A stretch of DNA of 64,000 nucleotides from Actinoallomurus liliacearum (lineage in GTDB: Bacteria; Actinomycetota; Actinomycetes; Streptosporangiales; Streptosporangiaceae): NCBI RefSeq assembly GCF_039542035.1, contig NZ_BAABHJ010000040.1:558001-622000 (forward strand), in the 5' to 3' direction. A program made the translations under genes and the position numbers. Of this stretch, positions 58,933 to 64,000 are shown piece by piece (within the stretch, counting starts at the first letter, position 1; each line of letters starts with the position of its first letter). Under the pieces are notes generated by a model, which saw only the letters and a program-made list of their open reading frames with translations, had not been told where the DNA came from and searched no databases.

Positions 58933-61071
58933 TTGGTTCTCAGGTTGATCATCGGGCTTGCCGCAACGGTGGTCGCGCTGGTGTTCGCGGTTCGGCGGGT
59001 CCTGTTCCTGTACAGGCTCGCGACGAACGGCCAGCCCGCCCCCGACCGCATCGCGCTCGCCAAGGCGAGCGTCGGTGAGGACGTCAAGCTCCAGGCCGTG
59101 GAGGTCTTCGGGCAGCGGAAGCTGCTCAAGTGGACCGTGCCCGGTCTCGCCCACTTCTTCGTCATGTGGGCGTTCTTCATCCTCGCCACGGTCTATCTCG
59201 AGGCGTACGGCGCGCTGTTCTTCGGGCTCGACTTCCACATCCCGCTGATCGGCACGTGGGGCGTGCTCGGGTTCCTCCAGGACTTCATCGCGGTGGCGGC
59301 GTTCCTCGGCCTGATCGTCTTCTCGGTCATCCGGCTGAAGAACTCCCCGAAGAAGCTGGACCGCAAGTCCCGCTTCAAGGGCTCGCATCTCGGCGGCGCC
59401 TGGCTCGTCCTGTTCATGATCTTCAATGTGATCTGGACGATGTTCCTGTTCCGCGGCGCGGGCGTCGCGACGGGCAACTTCCCGTACGGGAACGCGGCGT
59501 TCATGTCGCACCTGGTCGGCAACGGCCTGAAGGGCCTGGGCCACGACGCCGGAGAGGCGCTGGAGTCGGTCGGCCTGCTGCTGCACATCGGCGTGATGCT
59601 GGCCTTCCTGATCATCGTGCTGAACTCCAAGCACCTGCACATCTTCGTCGCCCCGCTCAACGTCCTGTTCAAGCGCCGTCCGGACGGCCTGGGCGCGGTG
59701 CAGCCGATGATGAGCGACGGCAAGCCGATCGACTTCGAAGAGGCCGACCCGGACGAGGACACCTTCGGCCGAGGCAAGATCGAGGACTTCACCTGGAAGG
59801 GCTACCTCGACTTCGCCTCCTGCACCGAGTGCGGCCGCTGCCAGTCGCAGTGCCCCGCCTGGAACACCGGCAAGCCGCTGTCCCCCAAGTCCCTCATCAT
59901 GGACCTGCGCGACCACGCGCTGGCCAAGGCGCCGTACATCTTCGCGTCCGAGGAGGAGCAGGCGAACCTCCCCGAGGATGTCCTCAAGGAGGCCGGCCGG
60001 CCGCTGGTCGGCGGCGCGGACGTGAACGGCGTCATCGATCCCGACGTGCTGTGGTCCTGCACCAACTGCGGCGCCTGCGTCGAGCAGTGCCCGGTGGACA
60101 TCGAGCACATCGACCACATCGTCGACATGCGCCGCTACCAGGTCATGATCGAGTCGAGCTTCCCGTCCGAGGCCGGCGTGATGCTCAAGAACCTCGAGAA
60201 CAAGGGCAACCCCTGGGGCATGTCCGAGATGAAGCGCCTCGACTGGATCGAGGAGCTCGACTTCGAGGTCCCGGTCGTCGAGGAGAAGATGCCCGAGGAC
60301 ACCGAGTACCTCTTCTGGGTCGGCTGCGCCGGTGCCCTCGAGGACCGCGCCAAGAAGACCACCAAGGCCATCGCCGAGCTGCTGCACATCGCGGGCGTGA
60401 AGTTCGCGGTGCTCGGCCCGATGGAGGCCTGCTCCGGTGACCCGGCGCGCCGCCTGGGCATGGAGTTCGTCTTCCAGATGCTCGCCCAGCAGAACGTCGA
60501 GACCCTCAACGAGGCCGGCGTCAAGAAGATCGTCGCGTCCTGCCCGCACTGCTTCAACACGCTGGCCAACGAGTACCCGCAGCTCGGCGGCACGTACGAG
60601 GTCGTGCACCACACCCAGTTGCTGTCGCACCTCGTCGAGACCGGAAAGCTCACGCCGGTCACGCCGATCGAGGAGAAGATCACCTACCACGACCCGTGCT
60701 TCCTCGGCCGGCACAACAAGGTCTACGCCCAGCCGCGCGACATCATGGCCCAGGTGCCGGGCGTGCAGACGCAGGAGATGCACCGCTGCAAGGAGCGGGG
60801 CTTCTGCTGCGGCGCCGGCGGCGCGCGGATGTGGATGGAGGAGCGCATCGGCAAGCGCATCAACACCGAGCGCGTCGAGGAGGCGCTGGAGACCGACCCG
60901 GACACCGTCTCCACGGCCTGCCCGTTCTGCCTCGTCATGCTCGGCGACGCCATCAACGAGAAGAAGAACAGCGGTGGCGCCAAGGAGTCCCTCGAGGTCG
61001 TCGACGTCGCCCAGCTGCTGATCAAGTCGGTCAAGGGTGAGGCGGAGCCCGCTCCGGCGGCCGCCGAGTAG
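58933..61071 (+). CDS. Membrane-bound Fe-S oxidoreductase with CCG (heterodisulfide reductase-like) domains
   Basis: 712 residues from a TTG with AGGAGGACGG upstream. Five or six membrane helices fill the first ~235 residues, some histidine-bearing as in quinone/heme-binding NarI-like domains. Two 4Fe-4S motifs follow: CTECGRCQSQCP and CTNCGACVEQCP. Then come two CCG domains (ACSGDPARR ... SCPHCFN; HDPCFLGRHNKVY ... GFCCGAGGARMW). The layout is that of the actinobacterial HdrD/FadE-linked electron-transfer proteins that pass electrons to menaquinone. Stand-alone gene. Confidence 0.9.
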   Translation: MVLRLIIGLAATVVALVFAVRRVLFLYRLATNGQPAPDRIALAKASVGEDVKLQAVEVFGQRKLLKWTVPGLAHFFVMWAFFILATVYLEAYGALFFGLDFHIPLIGTWGVLGFLQDFIAVAAFLGLIVFSVIRLKNSPKKLDRKSRFKGSHLGGAWLVLFMIFNVIWTMFLFRGAGVATGNFPYGNAAFMSHLVGNGLKGLGHDAGEALESVGLLLHIGVMLAFLIIVLNSKHLHIFVAPLNVLFKRRPDGLGAVQPMMSDGKPIDFEEADPDEDTFGRGKIEDFTWKGYLDFASCTECGRCQSQCPAWNTGKPLSPKSLIMDLRDHALAKAPYIFASEEEQANLPEDVLKEAGRPLVGGADVNGVIDPDVLWSCTNCGACVEQCPVDIEHIDHIVDMRRYQVMIESSFPSEAGVMLKNLENKGNPWGMSEMKRLDWIEELDFEVPVVEEKMPEDTEYLFWVGCAGALEDRAKKTTKAIAELLHIAGVKFAVLGPMEACSGDPARRLGMEFVFQMLAQQNVETLNEAGVKKIVASCPHCFNTLANEYPQLGGTYEVVHHTQLLSHLVETGKLTPVTPIEEKITYHDPCFLGRHNKVYAQPRDIMAQVPGVQTQEMHRCKERGFCCGAGGARMWMEERIGKRINTERVEEALETDPDTVSTACPFCLVMLGDAINEKKNSGGAKESLEVVDVAQLLIKSVKGEAEPAPAAAE

Positions 61072-61085
61072 GCGCCCCGTACGTC

Positions 61086-61122
61086 AAGGGCCCGTCACCG
61101 GGTGAGCCGGTGCCGGGCCCTT
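61086..61122 (+). terminator. Hairpin terminator of the Fe-S oxidoreductase gene
   Basis: 9-bp arms AAGGGCCCG (61086-61094) and CGGGCCCTT (61114-61122), 15 bp past the stop. Confidence 0.7.
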
Positions 61123-61144
61123 GGTATGTCGCGGCATGAATAAA

Positions 61145-61188
61145 GGCGGTGCCATCTCGGGGGAGCGGGGATTTGAGATGGCACCGCC
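61145..61188. terminator. 14-bp hairpin between convergent genes
   Basis: GGCGGTGCCATCTC pairs perfectly with GAGATGGCACCGCC across a 16-nt loop. It sits between convergent genes, together with two other hairpins, in the 303-bp gap 61072-61374, which holds no gene. Confidence 0.6.
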
Positions 61189-61310
61189 CTAACGTTCCCT
61201 ATCAGGTGTGACGAAGGCCACAGGGGCGGACGTCAACCGAACTGATCGGTAACGCGTCGTCCGAAACTATCGGCTTTGCTGTTAGTTGGCCACCGTTTGT
61301 GGAAAGAATC

Positions 61311-61346
61311 ACGGGCCGTCCCGGCGCAATCACCGGGACGGCCCGT
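61311..61346 (-). terminator. Hairpin terminator of the betaine transporter operon
   Basis: 14-bp perfect stem ACGGGCCGTCCCGG/CCGGGACGGCCCGT with an 8-nt loop, 28 bp past the stop. Confidence 0.7.
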
Positions 61347-61374
61347 GCCGTACGTCAGAGCGCAGGCGGCCGGA

Positions 61375-63132
61375 TCAGCTGGTCAGCCGCTTGACGACGT
61401 CCGGATGCTGCTTCTCCCACTCCGCGACGCCCTGCGCGGGCGTGTCCTTGTACTTGTTGATCACCAGATCCTCGAGCGGGAACAGGTCGGCGTCGGACAT
61501 CTTGAAGTTCTTCAGCCAGCCGGTCAGCTGCGGGAAGTCCTTGGCGAAGCCCGCACGGCCGAGCACGTGGACCTGCTCCGCCGAGCCGAAGGCGTTCTGC
61601 GGGTCGGCCAGCGGCTTGATCGGGAACTTGTTGTACGCCCAGTGCGGCTTCCACAGCGTCACCACGATCGGCTGGTTGCTCTTCGCGGACCGGTCCAGCT
61701 CCGCCAGCATCGCCGCCGTGCTGCTCTGCAGCAGCTTGTAGTCGCCGAGCCCGTACCCGGGCAGCACCTTGTTCTTGACGATCTTCATCTCGCCGGCGCC
61801 CGGCTCGATGCCGACGACGCGGCCCTTGTAGCGGGCGCTCTGCCCCTTCAGATCGGCCACGGAGTTCGCCGGGTCGTTCTTCAGGACGGCCAGCTGCATG
61901 CTCGCGTTCTTGTACCAGACACCGATGTCCTGGAGCCTGTCCTTGTACTTGTTGTAGTAGTCGGCGTGCGTCGCGGGCAGCCACGCGTCGAGGAACAGGT
62001 CGATGTCGCCCTGGCCGAGCCCGGCGAACAGCGGGCCGGCGTCGACCTGCTTGAGCGTGACCTGGTAGCCCTTCTTCTCCAGCTCCGACTTCCAGAGCTG
62101 GGTGACGGCGATGTCCTCGTCCCACGGGATGTAGCCGATCGTGATCGGCTTGCCCTTGCTGCCACCGCCGGAGCCCATGACGCCGAGCGTGGTCGCCAGC
62201 AGCGCGAACACCACGACGCCGGACAGGGCCAGCGCCGGACGCGGACGGTACCGCAGGACGGAGGACACGCCCCCGTGCGCGGCCCGCTCGGCGTGCCGCC
62301 GCGCGGCCGGCGCCAGGCGCTGCCCGAGGGCCCCGGTCATGCGGTCCAGGATGATCGCCAGCAGCACGACCGCCAGGCCGGCCTCGGCGCCCGCCCCCAG
62401 GTTGTACTGCGTGATCGCCCCGAAGACGTTGGCGCCGAGCCCGGCGGCGCCGACCATGCCCGCGGTCACCACCATGGACAGCGAGAGCATGATGACCTGG
62501 TTGACCCCGGTCATGATGGTGGGCAGCGCCAGCGGCAACTGCACCCGGGTGAGGATCCGCGACGACGGCGTGCCGAAAGCCTCGGCCGCCTCGACCATCT
62601 CCCGGTCGACCTGCCTGATGCCGAGCTCCGTCAGCCGTACCCCCGGGGGAATGGCGAAGACCAGGCACGCGGCGATGCCCGGCACCTCCCCGAGCCCGAA
62701 GAACGAGATCGCCGGGATCAGGTAGACGAAGGCCGGCATGGTCTGCATGAAGTCCAGCACCGGCCGGGCCACCGCGCCGACCGCGGACACCCGCACGCAG
62801 AGGATGCCCAGCGGGATCCCGATGACGAGGGCGGCGACGCTGGAGACCAGCACCAGCGTGAGCGTCTGCATGGCCGCGTCCCACTGCCCCAGCCCGTCGA
62901 TCACCATGAGGCCGGCGAAGGTCAGGACGCCCGCGAGCAGACCGCGCAGCCACCAGCACAGCATCGCGATGACGGCCGCCAGCGCCAGCGACGGCGGCGC
63001 GGTCAGCAGGTGGTCCATCCCGTGGACGACGCCGCCGACCACGTCACTGATCGCGTTGAAGACCGGCCTGCCGTGCCGGGTGAGGAAGTCGACCGCGTCG
63101 GTGACCCAGACGCCGAGGGGGATCCTAGGCAT
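61375..63132 (-). CDS. Glycine betaine/proline ABC importer: fused permease and substrate-binding protein
   Basis: 585 residues. Residues about 1-290 are a ProW/OpuAB-like permease (GIPLGILCVRV, DFMQTMPAFVYLIPAI, EAAEAFGTPSSRILTRVQLPLALPTI in outline, GLGANVF). A further helix near 310 leads to an OpuAC-type binding domain (330-585; ITIGYIPWDEDIAVTQLW, FLDAWLPATH, VGIEPGAGEM). The SBP is tethered to the outside by the last helix. It overlaps the ATPase gene by 8 nt. Import of betaine-like osmolytes is likely. Confidence 0.92.
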   Translation of the reverse strand: MPRIPLGVWVTDAVDFLTRHGRPVFNAISDVVGGVVHGMDHLLTAPPSLALAAVIAMLCWWLRGLLAGVLTFAGLMVIDGLGQWDAAMQTLTLVLVSSVAALVIGIPLGILCVRVSAVGAVARPVLDFMQTMPAFVYLIPAISFFGLGEVPGIAACLVFAIPPGVRLTELGIRQVDREMVEAAEAFGTPSSRILTRVQLPLALPTIMTGVNQVIMLSLSMVVTAGMVGAAGLGANVFGAITQYNLGAGAEAGLAVVLLAIILDRMTGALGQRLAPAARRHAERAAHGGVSSVLRYRPRPALALSGVVVFALLATTLGVMGSGGGSKGKPITIGYIPWDEDIAVTQLWKSELEKKGYQVTLKQVDAGPLFAGLGQGDIDLFLDAWLPATHADYYNKYKDRLQDIGVWYKNASMQLAVLKNDPANSVADLKGQSARYKGRVVGIEPGAGEMKIVKNKVLPGYGLGDYKLLQSSTAAMLAELDRSAKSNQPIVVTLWKPHWAYNKFPIKPLADPQNAFGSAEQVHVLGRAGFAKDFPQLTGWLKNFKMSDADLFPLEDLVINKYKDTPAQGVAEWEKQHPDVVKRLTS

Positions 63133-64000
63133 CGGCGGTCACCCCCCGAGGAGTGGTCTCTTCCGGAGGAGAGGTGTCCTCCCGTACGACGGGCATCTCT
63201 CCCGTGTTGCCCATGTGGCCCAGCGCGGCGAGCAGCGTCACTCGCGGGATCACGCCGATGAGCTTGCCGTTCCGGTCGGTGACGGGCACGGGCAGCGGGC
63301 TCTCCGCGCACGGCAGGAACAGATCGGCCACGGGAGTGTCCGGGTCGACCGGATGCGTGCCACCCTCGACGAGACCGTCGAGGGTGTTCCGCCCCGCCCG
63401 TACGGCCTTGGCCGCCGGCTCGGCGAACACCACGCCGGCCAGCCGCCGGTCGCGGGTCACGACGAACGCGAAGGACGTCTGCTGCTCGCGCATGACGCGC
63501 ACGGCCGCGCGGGGGCCGCCGTTCGCGTCGACCACCGCGATCGGCTTGTCCATCACCGAGCGGGCGGTGAGCACCCGCGTACGGTCGACGTCGGCGACGA
63601 ACTGCGCGACGTAGTCGTTGGCGGGGTCGGTGAGGATCTCCTCGGCGGTACCGATCTGCATGACGCGTCCGTGCCGGAGCATCGCGACCCGGTCGCCGAG
63701 CCGCATCGCCTCGTTCAGGTCGTGCGTGATGAAGACGATCGTCTTGCCGAGCTCGCCCTGCAGGTCGAGCAGCAGGTCCTGCATCTCCCGCCGGATCATC
63801 GGGTCCAGCGCGCTGAACGCCTCGTCCATGAGCAGGATGTCCGTCTCGGCGGAGAGCGCCCGGGCGATGCCCACGCGCTGCTGCATCCCGCCTGACAGCT
63901 GGTCGGGGTAGCGGTCCTCCCAGCCCGCGAGACCCACGTGGTTCAGGAACTCCCTGGCCTTCGCCAGCCGCTCCTGCTTTGGAACGTTCCGAGTCTCGAG
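63125..64000 (-). CDS. Glycine betaine/proline ABC importer ATPase with CBS domains (5' end outside window)
   Basis: The C-terminal part; the gene continues past the right edge. Signature LSGGMQQRVGIARAL, Walker B ILLMDEAFSALDP and ITHDLNEAMRLGDR are seen. A C-terminal pair of CBS modules (VMDKPIAVVDANGG ... LIGVIPRVTLLAAL) is typical of OpuAA/ProV, where it senses ionic strength. It powers the fused permease-SBP encoded next. Confidence 0.93.
   Translation of the reverse strand, partial: LETRNVPKQERLAKAREFLNHVGLAGWEDRYPDQLSGGMQQRVGIARALSAETDILLMDEAFSALDPMIRREMQDLLLDLQGELGKTIVFITHDLNEAMRLGDRVAMLRHGRVMQIGTAEEILTDPANDYVAQFVADVDRTRVLTARSVMDKPIAVVDANGGPRAAVRVMREQQTSFAFVVTRDRRLAGVVFAEPAAKAVRAGRNTLDGLVEGGTHPVDPDTPVADLFLPCAESPLPVPVTDRNGKLIGVIPRVTLLAALGHMGNTGEMPVVREDTSPPEETTPRGVTADA

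Overview
The window is a stretch of chromosome from a very GC-rich actinomycete, most likely a Streptosporangiales/Thermomonosporaceae-type organism. The evidence is strong G/C at third codon positions, frequent GTG and TTG starts, a conservon (cvn) signalling operon, an HspR/HAIR-controlled dnaK operon, DUF3151, two CU044_5270-family proteins, and many starts placed 6-7 nt after a TANNNT -10 box (probable leaderless mRNAs). The genus is inference. I saw no rRNA, tRNA, CRISPR array or intact transposase.

Layout. 0-4.2 kb: the end of an EamA exporter, a membrane Ser/Thr kinase with a coupled membrane partner, and an unusual HTH regulator. 4.6-12.2 kb: murA, then a leftward purine-centred run (purD, LtrA-like, GH5 glycosidase, purB, MOSC). 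12.3-15.6 kb: corA behind a leader holding a short proline-rich ORF whose ribosome-binding site can be sequestered, then a GDPD phosphodiesterase and a divergent HxlR/NmrA pair. 15.7-21.3 kb: an ABC efflux operon (lipoprotein, fusion protein, ATPase, permease) divergent from a two-component system. 21.4-25.5 kb: a complete conservon with an ExxR-less P450. 25.7-33.9 kb: housekeeping genes (purA, DUF3151, fba, DedA, pyrE) mixed with a GNAT/HxlR pair that shares operator-like palindromes. 34.4-44.9 kb: NYN and TPR proteins, a PhoD phosphatase, secreted proteins, an epoxide hydrolase with a WYL regulator, and an MFS/TetR pair.

44.9-46.3 kb is a gene graveyard: a truncated MFS exporter, a glyoxalase tail, two tiny ORFs, a strong terminator, and a second diverged copy of the clpB 3' end. 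46.3-53.3 kb is the heat-shock operon dnaK-grpE-dnaJ-hspR-clpB with two HAIR-like sites at its promoter. 53.4-58.7 kb is the most unusual coding region: two paralogous C39-type papain-like proteins, one lacking its catalytic cysteine, flank a CU044_5270-family protein. A 63-aa protein, an ECF sigma factor and a second CU044_5270 protein follow. The window closes with a membrane Fe-S oxidoreductase and a glycine betaine/proline-type ABC importer whose permease and binding protein are fused.

The best candidates for undescribed biology are the corA leader (12306-12509), the active/inactive C39 pair with CU044_5270 proteins (53402-58732), and the duplicated clpB tail with its degenerate cargo (44903-46308).
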